Part shown: positions 14,600 to 23,450 of the stretch, piece after piece | Numbering within the stretch: the stretch's first letter is position 1 | Layout of the letters: each line of letters begins with the position of its first letter | DNA from: Gammaproteobacteria bacterium | GTDB lineage: Bacteria; Pseudomonadota; Gammaproteobacteria; UBA6186; Azoamicaceae | NCBI GenBank assembly: GCA_030431675.1 | Contig: JAUIIV010000003.1 | Location: 97,887 to 161,886, forward strand | DNA: 64,000 bases | Direction: 5' to 3' | Position numbers and translations under genes: made by a program | The notes under the pieces: model-generated | What the model was told of the DNA's origin: nothing | The model's database searches: none | The model's input: the letters and a program-made list of their open reading frames with translations, nothing else

Positions 14600-16026
14600 A
14601 TTTAAGTGATATTTTTATGTTTCTGGGTCTGTCGTGGCACGGACCAGATCAGAAGCTAGCAGAGATAAAATTAGATAGTCGCCAGGTTAAGCCTGGCGAT
14701 TTATTTTTAGCTGTTCCCGGTGCAAAATTTAATGGGCGTGATTATATTACGCAGGCCTTAGAAAATGGTGCAGCAGTAATCTTAGTCGATGATCCAGAGT
14801 ACAAAGTAGAATTACCAATTATTCAAGTGCCTAATTTGCAACTAATAGTTGCAGAGTTGGCTGCTTTCTTTTATCAATGGCCATCAGAGCAGATGGATAT
14901 CATCGGTATAACTGGCACTAACGGTAAAACATCAATCAGCCATTATTTAGCACAAATATTTAAAGCTAATCGTATAAACTGTGGAATAATGGGTACGTTA
15001 GGTAATGGCCAATATGGGCGCTTATCTAAATCTAACTTAACTACCAGTGATAGTTGTACCGTGCAGCGCCAACTGGCAGAGTTTTTGCGTCAACATACCA
15101 AGTATGTAGCTATGGAAGTATCTTCGCATGCCTTGCAACAAAGACGTTTAGATTTTGTAAAGTTTTCTACTGCAGTATTTACAAATTTAACACAAGATCA
15201 TTTAGATTATCATGGCACTATGGACCAATATTTTGCTGCTAAAGCATTATTATTTGCAGATTTTTATCCAGAGCGGCGTGTGATTAATTTGGACTCTCCC
15301 TATGGCATGCAATTATTAAATACCTATTCTGGATTATGTTACTCAATTTATGACCCAACTGCTGATATATATACAGAACATAACAAAATATATACTCCTT
15401 GGGGCACCGGTATTTTAATGAATCCTTTGTTGGGTGATTTTAATCTAAGTAATATCTTGGCATGCATAGCGGTTTGTGGTTTGTATGGCTTGGATTTTGA
15501 TTTGATTTTGCAGGGAGTCAAAAATCTACAGTCTGTTCCGGGGCGGATGCAAAAGCTAAGCTATGACGGTGGCCCACAAGTAATAGTTGACTATGCTCAT
15601 ACTCCAGATGCACTGGAAAACGCCTTACAAGCATTGCATTTTTATAGTAGTGGAGAGATTTATTGTATTTTTGGGTGTGGTGGTGATAGGGACCCCGGTA
15701 AGAGACCACTAATGCTGTCAGCAGCACTGGACAATAGTGATTATGTAGTTATTACCCAGGATAATCCTCGTACGGAAGAGCCAGATAAGATAGTGGCAGA
15801 TATCTTAAGCCTAACTGCTGATAGGCGAAGTATAAATGTTATTCAAGATAGAAGACAGGCAATCCAAGATACTATTAGACGAGCTAAGCCGGAAGATGTA
15901 ATCTTGATTGCTGGTAAAGGTCACGAAAATGTACAAATAATTGGCAATGATGAACATCCATTTTCTGATGCTGAAGTAGCATTAGAGGTATTAAATAATA
16001 TAGGAGAAAATGTATGTCCAAATTAA
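14596..16026 (+). CDS. murE: UDP-MurNAc-tripeptide synthetase MurE (meso-DAP adding)
   Basis: This 476-residue Mur ligase adds the third stem-peptide residue. The ATP-binding motif GITGTNGKTS is near residues 113-122. The DNPR motif (in QDNPRTEEP, near 400), which recognises meso-diaminopimelate, shows that the wall is DAP-type. GTG 14596 overlaps the ftsI stop (GTGA); the next in-frame ATG would cut the substrate domain. It overlaps murF by 13 bases, in line with translational coupling. Confidence 0.97.
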   Translation: MNLSDIFMFLGLSWHGPDQKLAEIKLDSRQVKPGDLFLAVPGAKFNGRDYITQALENGAAVILVDDPEYKVELPIIQVPNLQLIVAELAAFFYQWPSEQMDIIGITGTNGKTSISHYLAQIFKANRINCGIMGTLGNGQYGRLSKSNLTTSDSCTVQRQLAEFLRQHTKYVAMEVSSHALQQRRLDFVKFSTAVFTNLTQDHLDYHGTMDQYFAAKALLFADFYPERRVINLDSPYGMQLLNTYSGLCYSIYDPTADIYTEHNKIYTPWGTGILMNPLLGDFNLSNILACIAVCGLYGLDFDLILQGVKNLQSVPGRMQKLSYDGGPQVIVDYAHTPDALENALQALHFYSSGEIYCIFGCGGDRDPGKRPLMLSAALDNSDYVVITQDNPRTEEPDKIVADILSLTADRRSINVIQDRRQAIQDTIRRAKPEDVILIAGKGHENVQIIGNDEHPFSDAEVALEVLNNIGENVCPN

Positions 16027-17351
16027 CACTTGCAGAAATTGCTCAAGCATTAGTTTTACCTGTGCCAGAGCAAGACGTAACTATCAACAATGTATCTACG
16101 GACTCACGTACTTTACAACGTGGGGATTTGTTTGTTGCGCTGCGCGGTGAAAATTTTGATGGGCATAACTATACAGAACAAGCAGTTGCAGCTGGTGCTG
16201 CAGCAGTGATTGTTGACAGAGAAGTACAAGCAGATATTCCTGTATTAAAAGTATCGGATACTTTGCGTGCCTATGCGCAAATAGCGGCCGTTTACCGCAG
16301 TAAGTTTACAATACCAATGGCAGCAGTAACTGGTAGCTGTGGTAAAACCACCGTAAAAAATATGTTAACTAGCATCTTATCGCAGGCCGGAAATGTGCTG
16401 GCTCCTGAAGGCAGCTTTAATAACGAAGTTGGAGTGCCATATACTATTTTAAAGTTACGCCCGGAGCATGATTTTGCAGTATTTGAGATGGGAGCTAAGA
16501 ATACTGGTGACATTGAGTACTTGATGCAGATTGTGAAACCAGATGTTGCCTTAATTAACAATGCAGCTCCTGCACATCTGGAAACTTTTGGTGATGTGGA
16601 TGGTATTGCCAAAGTGAAAGGTGAAATTTATGAGCAATTGAATGGTACTGCAGCGTTAAATGTAGATGATGTATACGCTCCATACTGGCTAACTCTAATT
16701 AAGGATCAACCAGTTATTACCTTTGGTCTTGAATCTAAAGCAGATATTACTTGTGCATTTATTATTGAGGAGCATCATCAGGTTAAGTTTGATTTGATTA
16801 CTGATATTGGGCAGGCAACTGTAACAATGCAAGTTCTAGGCATGCATAATGTTATGAATGCATTGGCAGCCACTGCATTGGCTCGTGGTTTGAAAGTTTC
16901 TTTAGAACATATTAAAGCTGGTTTGGAAGCTTTTGTTCCTACTACGCGTAGGATGCAAGTTAAGGTTGGTAAGCATGGTGCAAAAATAATAGATGATAGT
17001 TATAACGCCAATCCTGTGGCTATGAGCAAAGCAATAGAAGTATTAGCTAAGCAGCAAGGCCGCAAAATTATGGTTGTGGCTGATATGTTAGAAATGGGCC
17101 AAGACTCTGTAAACCTGCATACTGAATTAGGTAAGCAAATACGGGCAGCGCAAATTGATAAACTATATGCCTATGGCGACTTGGCAAGGCATACTGCAAG
17201 TGCTTATGGCGATGAAGATGCATTTTATACAGATAAGGCTCAATTAAGCAGTGCTTTATTAAATACGATGGATAAAGATACGATAGTTTTGGTTAAGGGT
17301 TCTAACGGCATGCATTTAGAGGAAGTGGTTAATGTTATTGTGGCTGAGTGA
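16014..17351 (+). CDS. murF: UDP-MurNAc-pentapeptide synthetase MurF
   Basis: This 445-residue Mur ligase adds D-Ala-D-Ala to the UDP-MurNAc-tripeptide in the cytoplasm. It has the N-terminal MurF domain with [17 protein letters not shown], the P-loop [13 protein letters not shown] near 103-115, NEVGVPYT, and DDSYNANP near 328-335. Gene overlaps with murE (13 bases) and mraY (20 bases) show tight operon packing. Confidence 0.97.
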   Translation: MSKLTLAEIAQALVLPVPEQDVTINNVSTDSRTLQRGDLFVALRGENFDGHNYTEQAVAAGAAAVIVDREVQADIPVLKVSDTLRAYAQIAAVYRSKFTIPMAAVTGSCGKTTVKNMLTSILSQAGNVLAPEGSFNNEVGVPYTILKLRPEHDFAVFEMGAKNTGDIEYLMQIVKPDVALINNAAPAHLETFGDVDGIAKVKGEIYEQLNGTAALNVDDVYAPYWLTLIKDQPVITFGLESKADITCAFIIEEHHQVKFDLITDIGQATVTMQVLGMHNVMNALAATALARGLKVSLEHIKAGLEAFVPTTRRMQVKVGKHGAKIIDDSYNANPVAMSKAIEVLAKQQGRKIMVVADMLEMGQDSVNLHTELGKQIRAAQIDKLYAYGDLARHTASAYGDEDAFYTDKAQLSSALLNTMDKDTIVLVKGSNGMHLEEVVNVIVAE

Positions 17352-18402
17352 ATATTTACAACAATTTTTTCATGCGCTGGGAGTGTTTCAATATATAACC
17401 CTGCGTGCAGTGATGGCAGCGCTTACTTCGATGATAATTTCGTTGGTTATGGGGCCAAGCATCATTGCATGGTTATCTAAGGAGCAGATTGGTCAGGTGG
17501 TGCGTGAGGATGGGCCCCAGTCGCATCTAAGTAAGTCTGGTACTCCTACTATGGGCGGGGTGTTGATTTTAGCATCTATTACTATTACTACTTTGCTGTG
17601 GAGTGATTTAAGTAATATCTATGTCTGGGCAGTATTATTAACCACACTTGCCTTTGGTTGTATTGGGTGGATAGACGATTATCTTAAATTGGTCCTAAAG
17701 CATTCGCGTGGTTTGGCTAGTCGTTGGAAATATTTTTGGCAGTCAGTATTTGGTATAATCGCTGCTTTATTTTTATACGCACATTCTTCTGGTGCTCTAT
17801 TAGTACCTTTTTTCAAGAATGTTGTTATTCCCCTAGGGCCTCTATACATACTGTTTGCATACTTTGTGATTGTTGGCACTAGTAATGCGGTAAATTTAAC
17901 AGATGGCTTAGATGGCTTAGCTATACTGCCTACAGTATTAATTGCCGGTGCTTTAGGTATTTTTGCATATATTACTGGACACATTAAATTTGCTGAGTAT
18001 CTAGTTATGCCATATGTGCCAGGTGTTGGTGAAGTGGCTGTATTTTGTGCAGCAATGGTTGGCTCTGGGCTAGGATTCTTGTGGTATAACACTTATCCAG
18101 CAAAGATCTTCATGGGTGATGTTGGTGCTTTAGCATTAGGCGCTGCTTTAGGTATCATTGCAGTTTTAGTGCGTCAGGAATTAGTTTTAGGCATTATGGG
18201 CGGGGTGTTTGTAATTGAGACACTATCGGTAATGTTACAAGTTGGCTCTTATAAATTACGTGGTAAGCGAATATTTAAGATGGCGCCTATACATCATCAT
18301 TATGAACTAGCTGGTTGGCCAGAGCCTAGAATTATTGTGCGGTTTTGGATCTTAACTGTGATTTTAGTATTGTTTGGATTAGCAACAATTAAGTTGAGAT
18401 AG
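17332..18402 (+). CDS. mraY: Phospho-MurNAc-pentapeptide translocase MraY
   Basis: This polytopic inner-membrane enzyme of 356 residues makes lipid I from UDP-MurNAc-pentapeptide and undecaprenyl phosphate. About ten hydrophobic segments are visible. Family motifs are GTPTMGG near 66, [10 protein letters not shown] near 112 (the Asp pair), [13 protein letters not shown] near 186, [12 protein letters not shown] near 260, and MAPIHHHYE near 319. The start ATG lies inside the end of murF. Confidence 0.97.
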   Translation: MLLWLSEYLQQFFHALGVFQYITLRAVMAALTSMIISLVMGPSIIAWLSKEQIGQVVREDGPQSHLSKSGTPTMGGVLILASITITTLLWSDLSNIYVWAVLLTTLAFGCIGWIDDYLKLVLKHSRGLASRWKYFWQSVFGIIAALFLYAHSSGALLVPFFKNVVIPLGPLYILFAYFVIVGTSNAVNLTDGLDGLAILPTVLIAGALGIFAYITGHIKFAEYLVMPYVPGVGEVAVFCAAMVGSGLGFLWYNTYPAKIFMGDVGALALGAALGIIAVLVRQELVLGIMGGVFVIETLSVMLQVGSYKLRGKRIFKMAPIHHHYELAGWPEPRIIVRFWILTVILVLFGLATIKLR

Positions 18403-18405
18403 AGT

Positions 18406-19686
18406 ATGCTAAATGATCACAAACGTAAATATTGTGTGGTGGGTTTGGGTGCTACTGGTTGGTCGGTAGTAAATTATTTGCTCAAAACTAATGCTGACTT
18501 TGTAGTTACAGATTCACGTACAGCACCACCAAAGCTTGCAGAGTTTAAGTCTTTATGTCCACATGTGCCATTGTACTTAGGGGCAATCAATATTCCAGCT
18601 GATTGTACTGAAGTGGTAGTAAGTCCAGGTATAGTAGTAGAGACTACTTTACCCAAATATGGTGATATAGAATTATTTGCAAGTGTTGTTGATAAGCCGG
18701 TTATTGGTATTACTGGCTCTAACGGTAAAAGTACGGTTACCACTTTGCTTGGTGATATGGCGCGTGCTAGTGGCTTTAACCCAGGTGTTGGAGGTAATCT
18801 AGGCACCCCTGCTTTAGATTTGTTGGATAAAGGCCATGATCTATATGTATTAGAGTTATCTAGTTTCCAACTGGAGACAACCGATAACTTGTCACTTAAA
18901 GTCGCCACTATTTTAAACTTAAGTCCAGATCATTTAGATAGATATACTGATATGCATGAGTATGCATATGCTAAGCAACGTATTTATAAAAATGCCGAAT
19001 TTGCTGTGACAAATGTAGATGATGTTGCAACGGCTGTTGATAAGCCAGGTTTAAGTTTTGGTTTAAGTTCTGGAAACTACCATTTGCAAGATGATTGCTT
19101 AACTAAGAATGGACAACAACTGTTAGCCATAAAAGAGTTAGGGATTTTAGGACAACATAATCAACTAAATGCCTTGGCTGCTTTAGCAATTGGTGAATTG
19201 GCAGGTTTCTCTCTACCAAGTATGTTACAGGTATTGCGTGATTTTAATGGTTTAGAGCATCGCTGTGAAAAAATTATGCAAGATAGCAGGCGAGTTTTAT
19301 GGGTCAATGATTCTAAGGGTACAAATCCTGGGGCTACTTTAGCTGCTTTGTATGGTTTGGTCGATAATATTAGTGGGAAGTGGGTGATTGTCTTAGGTGG
19401 TGAAGGTAAGCAAGCAGATTTTTCTGAGCTTTGTACCTCGGTGGCTAAGCACTGTAAGGCAGCTATACTAATCGGTGCAGAGCAACAAAATCTAGCTAAG
19501 CTATTAGATAATAAAATACCTTGTTATAGAGCTAAAGATTTATCGTCGGTAGTATCTATCGGACGTGATATAACCCAGTCTGGGGATGGGGTCTTATTTT
19601 CACCAGCATGTGCAAGCTTTGATATGTTTGATAATTATCAACAACGTGGAGAGGTCTTTAAACACCATGCGCGCAACTACGCATAA
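18406..19686 (+). CDS. murD: UDP-MurNAc-L-Ala:D-Glu ligase MurD
   Basis: This 426-residue Mur ligase adds D-glutamate to UDP-MurNAc-L-Ala. An N-terminal Rossmann motif (VVGLGATGWSV), the P-loop GITGSNGKSTVTT near 105, the NLSPDHLDRY block and WVNDSKGTNPGAT near 305 are all characteristic of MurD. It starts 3 bases after mraY and overlaps ftsW by 20 bases. Confidence 0.97.
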   Translation: MLNDHKRKYCVVGLGATGWSVVNYLLKTNADFVVTDSRTAPPKLAEFKSLCPHVPLYLGAINIPADCTEVVVSPGIVVETTLPKYGDIELFASVVDKPVIGITGSNGKSTVTTLLGDMARASGFNPGVGGNLGTPALDLLDKGHDLYVLELSSFQLETTDNLSLKVATILNLSPDHLDRYTDMHEYAYAKQRIYKNAEFAVTNVDDVATAVDKPGLSFGLSSGNYHLQDDCLTKNGQQLLAIKELGILGQHNQLNALAALAIGELAGFSLPSMLQVLRDFNGLEHRCEKIMQDSRRVLWVNDSKGTNPGATLAALYGLVDNISGKWVIVLGGEGKQADFSELCTSVAKHCKAAILIGAEQQNLAKLLDNKIPCYRAKDLSSVVSIGRDITQSGDGVLFSPACASFDMFDNYQQRGEVFKHHARNYA

Positions 19687-20770
19687 ATTAGAGCCTAAAT
19701 TTGATCAGTGGCTGCTGCTCACTTTTATGTCTATTTTACTGCTTGGCTTTGTAATGGTGACATCTGCCGCAGTCCCAATATCTCATAAAATCATCTGGCA
19801 TCAAGCAGTATATATAGCTGCGGGTGTATTTTGTGGCTTGATAGTAACTTTTATTCCTACCGCTTTATTGCAAAGATATAGCCATGTATTGTTGCTCATA
19901 AGCGCTATCCTATTAACTTTAGTGCTGATCCCAGGCATTACTAGACCTATTAATGGCAGCATGCGCTGGCTTTTTCTAGGCCCCATATCAGTACAACCAT
20001 CAGAAATAGCTAAGATTGCTTTAGTATTCTATATCGCAGGGTATATGGTACGGCGAAATTATCAGATGCAAAACACGTTGCAAGGGTTTTTGATCCCTAT
20101 GATTGTATTAGCATTGGCTGCCTCACTATTGATGTTAGAGCCTGATTTTGGTGCGGTAGTAGTGATTGCAACGACTATTTTAGGTATGTTATTTCTTGGT
20201 GGTGTCAGAATAAAATACTTTCTAGTGCTAGTTCCTTTTATTGGGTGCGTGTTGAGCTTTTTAGCATTCTCTTCTTCGTATAGGGTGCAACGTTTGGTAG
20301 CGTTTAGAGATCCATGGGCTGATCAATTTAATTCTGGTTATCAGTTGGTACAGTCCTTAATAGCTTTTGGTCGTGGCTCTTGGCTTGGATCTGGTTTAGG
20401 CAATAGTGTGCAAAAGTTATCTTATCTACCAGAATCCCATAGCGACTTTATTTTTGCAGTTATCGCGGAGGAGCTAGGGCTGGTTGGGGTTATAATCGTC
20501 TTAATGTTATATGGGATCTTTACTTTTAGGGCGATGGAGATTGGTCGAAAGGCTAAGCAGAAGGGACTAGAATTTGCTGGTAATATGGCCTATGGCTTGG
20601 GGTTATTAATTGCGCTGCAGATGATAATCAATATATGCGTAAATGTGGGGCTTCTTCCTACTAAAGGCCTTACTTTACCTTTAATGAGCGCCGGAGGCAG
20701 TAGTATGATTATGGCCTGTATTGCAGTTGGGGTCTTGTTTCGCGTTGATTATGAAACAAAGCTTGTCTAA
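19667..20770 (+). CDS. ftsW: Septal peptidoglycan glycosyltransferase FtsW
   Basis: This SEDS-family protein polymerises lipid II at the septum with FtsI. I chose ATG 19667 (367 residues), after GGAGAGG and inside the murD end. An in-frame ATG at 19586 would place 27 more residues, out of family pattern, inside murD. Ten hydrophobic segments are visible, with QPSEIAKIALVFYIAGY, the catalytic-loop region LEPDFGAVV, and GLGNSVQKLSYLPESHSDFIFAVIAEELG. The family end GGSSMI is present. It is the last dcw gene here: murG, murC, murB, ddl and ftsQAZ do not follow. Confidence 0.96.
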   Translation: MRATTHKLEPKFDQWLLLTFMSILLLGFVMVTSAAVPISHKIIWHQAVYIAAGVFCGLIVTFIPTALLQRYSHVLLLISAILLTLVLIPGITRPINGSMRWLFLGPISVQPSEIAKIALVFYIAGYMVRRNYQMQNTLQGFLIPMIVLALAASLLMLEPDFGAVVVIATTILGMLFLGGVRIKYFLVLVPFIGCVLSFLAFSSSYRVQRLVAFRDPWADQFNSGYQLVQSLIAFGRGSWLGSGLGNSVQKLSYLPESHSDFIFAVIAEELGLVGVIIVLMLYGIFTFRAMEIGRKAKQKGLEFAGNMAYGLGLLIALQMIINICVNVGLLPTKGLTLPLMSAGGSSMIMACIAVGVLFRVDYETKLV

Positions 20771-20779
20771 ACTTTCTGT

Positions 20780-21169
20780 ATGAAAGTTAAATTAATACTA
20801 TTGTGCTTTAGCCTATTCATTAGCGGTGCGACCTATGCAGCATCTGGTTCATTATGGGGCGATATTGATCAACCGATGCAAGATGCCAAAGACGCTGTTA
20901 GGGAGCAGATGGCTGAAGAAGCGAAACTATTGGAAGAGCAAACTGCTAAAGCCGAAGCAGAAGCTGGCAAGACAGTATGTGAAGTATTGATTGCCCAACC
21001 AAGGTTAGACTTTGACAATTTAAATGATCCAGATTTGTTAGCAAAACTCCGCACTACCATGAATGCAATGCCAGATGAGTATAAAGTGTTGGTATCAACA
21101 CATGATGCAATGGATGAGTTGTATCAACAGTATCGTAATAAGTATATTAGAACCTATTGTACTAAGTAG
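20780..21169 (+). CDS. Unknown secreted protein with coiled-coil segment
   Basis: This 129-residue protein has a clear signal peptide (MKVKLILLCFSLFISGATYA). The mature part begins with a predicted helix rich in Ala/Glu/Gln (about 38-65, EQMAEEAKLLEEQTAKAEAEAG), likely a coiled coil. It has two cysteines (in VCEVL and at the end in YCTK) that could form a disulfide. It starts 9 bases after ftsW and is probably co-transcribed with the dcw cluster, in the place where murG is usual. I do not recognise a family. Confidence 0.7.
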   Translation: MKVKLILLCFSLFISGATYAASGSLWGDIDQPMQDAKDAVREQMAEEAKLLEEQTAKAEAEAGKTVCEVLIAQPRLDFDNLNDPDLLAKLRTTMNAMPDEYKVLVSTHDAMDELYQQYRNKYIRTYCTK

Positions 21170-21202
21170 GTAGCCCTTAAAGAGAAAAGATCCTGCATCA
21201 TA

Positions 21203-21397
21203 CTAAAACTTTTCACCAATTGTGCACCTTAGCGTGGTTTTACTAGACTGCCTTGGTCCAGTTAAGGCTACCACAGAAAAAAAGTGTGGATACACGTTCT
21301 GGCATATGCTGTGTGTTGCTTGTAAATAACTTAAATTCTCTGCACCTAGTATACATCCATATGCCCCTCTTGCACCAACTCCTTGTTTATTAACCAA
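21203..21397 (-). pseudogene. Relic of a second AAA_14/DUF4143-type ATPase
   Basis: The minus strand encodes a 64-residue frame whose end (about 21203-21301) reads YPHFFSVVALTGPRQSSKTTL and stops shortly after. This is the strand-plus-P-loop start of AAA_14 ATPases (consensus VALTGPRQ-x-GKTT) with the key Gly changed to Ser. The region before it does not look like the family. The rest of the gene is missing. It lies head to head with the intact family member at 21480. Confidence 0.65.
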
Positions 21398-21444
21398 AAC
21401 GGAGTTATACTCCTGTATGGTTGTCTTAGAAAGGAATATACTCC
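21383..21444 (+). promoter_or_regulatory. Promoter with repeated palindromic operator before the AAA_14 gene
   Basis: TTGTTT (21383-21388), 17 bases and TATACT (21406-21411) form a promoter. The palindrome GGAGTTATACTCC (21401-21413) covers the -10 box, and a related copy GGAATATACTCC (21433-21444) lies 20 bases downstream. Two spaced copies of an operator-like site suggest repression by an unidentified dimeric regulator. Confidence 0.5.
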
Positions 21445-21479
21445 CTTCTGGTTACGTAAATTAATTGTGGGTGGTAGAA

Positions 21480-22646
21480 ATGTTTAAAAGACTTATGAAA
21501 GTTGATGTCCCAAAGGGTCAGTCATTATTTTTATGGGGAGCAAGGAATACAGGTAAATCTACCTATTTACGTACACAGTACCTATCCTCAATTTACTATG
21601 ATTTACTAAAATCTGATGTATATGCCGAATTAAACATAAAGCCCTGGCTGCTTAGAGAGCAACTGCTTGCAGAGCCTAAAGAAAAGTTATCTCATCCGGT
21701 TATTTTAGATGAAGTGCAAAAGATCCCACAATTATTAGATGAAGTACACTGGTTAATTGAAAATGAGGGGATCTCATTTATATTGTGTGGCTCCAGTGCG
21801 CGCAAATTAAAAAGAGGGGGTGCTAATTTATTAGCAGGGCGTGCCTGGGGCTATTCTTTCTACCCTCTAGTATGTAAAGAAATACCAGATTTTGAACTAT
21901 TACGGGCATTAAATAACGGTTTATTGCCTATAAACTATTTAAGTGTTCAGCCAGAGCAATCATTGCGCAGTTATGTAGGCATGTATCTTAAAGAAGAGAT
22001 TCAGTCTGAGGGATTTGTGCGTAATCTATCAGGTTTTTCAAAATTTTTAGATGTTGTTGGATTTAGTAATGGAGAAATGGTTGACTATACGAATGTTGCT
22101 CGGGATTGTGGTATAGATGCTAAAACAGTTAAGTCTTATTATCAAATCTTAGTTGATACATTAATCGCTTATATTATAGAGCCTTTTTCTATTAAGAAAA
22201 AAAGAGAGTTAATTGTTGCAACTCCTAAGTTCTATCTTTTTGATACTGGAGTGGCAAATTTTTTGACTAATAAGAAAATTACCAGTTTAACAGGATTTGA
22301 TGCGGGCAATTCATTTGAACATTTTATTTTAATGGAAATAATGGCTTATATAGGAATGCATGGAAAGAATCAGCAGGTAAAATATTGGCGTACAAAAAAT
22401 AAGTTGGAAGTAGACTTTATTTTAGATCAGGGCAATGTAGCGGTTGAAGTGAAATTATCCGCAGATCCACAACCTAAAGATCTTAAAGGATTGTTTGCAT
22501 TTTACCAGGATTATAAACCTAAGCATTCGCTAGTTGTATGTAACGCTAATAAAAAAAGAGTTGTTAAACGAGATGCAGAATTTTCGTATGAAATTTTACC
22601 ATGGAAACAATTTATAGATAATATGTGGCAAGGACAATATTTTTAA
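21480..22646 (+). CDS. AAA_14 ATPase with DUF4143 C-terminal domain
   Basis: This 388-residue protein starts at ATG 21480; the in-frame TTG at 21465 adds only five residues. The Walker A motif is GARNTGKST (20-28), Walker B is VILDEVQKIP near 77-86, and a sensor-like segment is LCGSSARKLKRGG near 105-117. The C-terminal DUF4143 domain carries a nuclease-like core: WRTKNKLEVDFIL then VAVEVKLS. The family is widespread, often in many divergent copies, and its biological role is not settled. It sits between ftsW and murG under a promoter with operator-like palindromes. Two relics of the same family are in this window (3349, 21203). Confidence 0.88.
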   Translation: MFKRLMKVDVPKGQSLFLWGARNTGKSTYLRTQYLSSIYYDLLKSDVYAELNIKPWLLREQLLAEPKEKLSHPVILDEVQKIPQLLDEVHWLIENEGISFILCGSSARKLKRGGANLLAGRAWGYSFYPLVCKEIPDFELLRALNNGLLPINYLSVQPEQSLRSYVGMYLKEEIQSEGFVRNLSGFSKFLDVVGFSNGEMVDYTNVARDCGIDAKTVKSYYQILVDTLIAYIIEPFSIKKKRELIVATPKFYLFDTGVANFLTNKKITSLTGFDAGNSFEHFILMEIMAYIGMHGKNQQVKYWRTKNKLEVDFILDQGNVAVEVKLSADPQPKDLKGLFAFYQDYKPKHSLVVCNANKKRVVKRDAEFSYEILPWKQFIDNMWQGQYF

Positions 22647-22673
22647 GAGCTAGTATTTTATATTAAAACTTCA

Positions 22674-22704
22674 AAGCCTAGATTAGTAATACTATTCTAG
22701 GCTT
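22674..22704 (-). terminator. Hairpin between convergent genes, possible terminator
   Basis: AAGCCTAGA (22674-22682) pairs exactly with TCTAGGCTT (22696-22704). On the minus strand it is followed by a T-rich stretch (AAGTTTTAATATAAAA), suiting the gene at 22750-23415. A second small hairpin, CTTAGG/CCTAAG, lies at about 22720-22736. Confidence 0.5.
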
Positions 22705-22749
22705 GTATAGCAGGAAATTCTTAGGTTTTACCTAAGTGGCTTCATAAAT

Positions 22750-23415
22750 TTAGATTGTAGGCCTAAGTTTGGTAGCGTTGGCTACTGCCTGAGAATCTTT
22801 TGCTACAGAAGATCCCACTTGTTGCTTGTCACAAAATGCAGTAAGTAGAGCTTTTGGTTTTGCACTTGATTGTTCTGCTTTACAAATCGCCGCTTTGACT
22901 GTTTTCTGTAAACCCTGTATGCATTCCCGTAAACGTTGGCTATGTGATTGTTGCGAATCGCTTGGGTATTTTGCTGCGTGTATTGCCATTGCTATGACTG
23001 CGCCTTGTTCTTCTAAAATTTCTGAGGCTTTGTCTAGAGATTCTTCTAGTTTATCTTGTGTGGCATTAAGAGGGGCGACAATATCTTCAGGAGTTTTCTT
23101 TGCATTGTGCAAATCTATTACTAAATCAAAAGATTTCTTAACCATATGCTCTACAAATGGCACAAAAAAACCTTGTGTTGTCACTTCTTTTTCAAACTGT
23201 GTAAAAGATTTCATTAATGGTTCATTTTCAGCTTCTTCAGCAAAAATTTTATCTGCCATTTCTGCAATGACTGGTTTGCAACGATTGATCATTAATGAAG
23301 ATTCTAAATTACATTCTTCTGCAAGTCTGATTATGACATTAATGTCAGATGCTGTAACATCATCCGAATCATCTTCAATAAATATTTTTCGTAGTTCTTG
23401 CATTGTTACACTCAT
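22750..23415 (-). CDS. Unknown helical protein downstream of the FtsH-like gene
   Basis: This 221-residue protein is not recognised. AGGTGA precedes the ATG. It appears wholly helical and soluble, acidic at the N-terminus (EDDSDDVTASD), with coiled-coil-like heptads around residues 115-140 (NATQDKLEESLDKASEILEEQ). The end is Ala/Lys-rich and finishes ATKLRPTI, loosely like the KLGP tags of the proteins at 375 and 1154. It begins 35 bases after the FtsH-like stop on the same strand, so the two are probably co-transcribed; it could be a substrate or adaptor of that protease, which is inference. Confidence 0.65.
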   Translation of the reverse strand: MSVTMQELRKIFIEDDSDDVTASDINVIIRLAEECNLESSLMINRCKPVIAEMADKIFAEEAENEPLMKSFTQFEKEVTTQGFFVPFVEHMVKKSFDLVIDLHNAKKTPEDIVAPLNATQDKLEESLDKASEILEEQGAVIAMAIHAAKYPSDSQQSHSQRLRECIQGLQKTVKAAICKAEQSSAKPKALLTAFCDKQQVGSSVAKDSQAVANATKLRPTI

Positions 23416-23450
23416 GTCTTCACCTATTATAGTTTTTGTTCTTAATTGAT

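Noticed and set aside
17679..18092. A 137-codon frame antisense to mraY
   Set aside because: It lies wholly inside mraY, whose motifs are intact, and its composition mirrors the sense codons.
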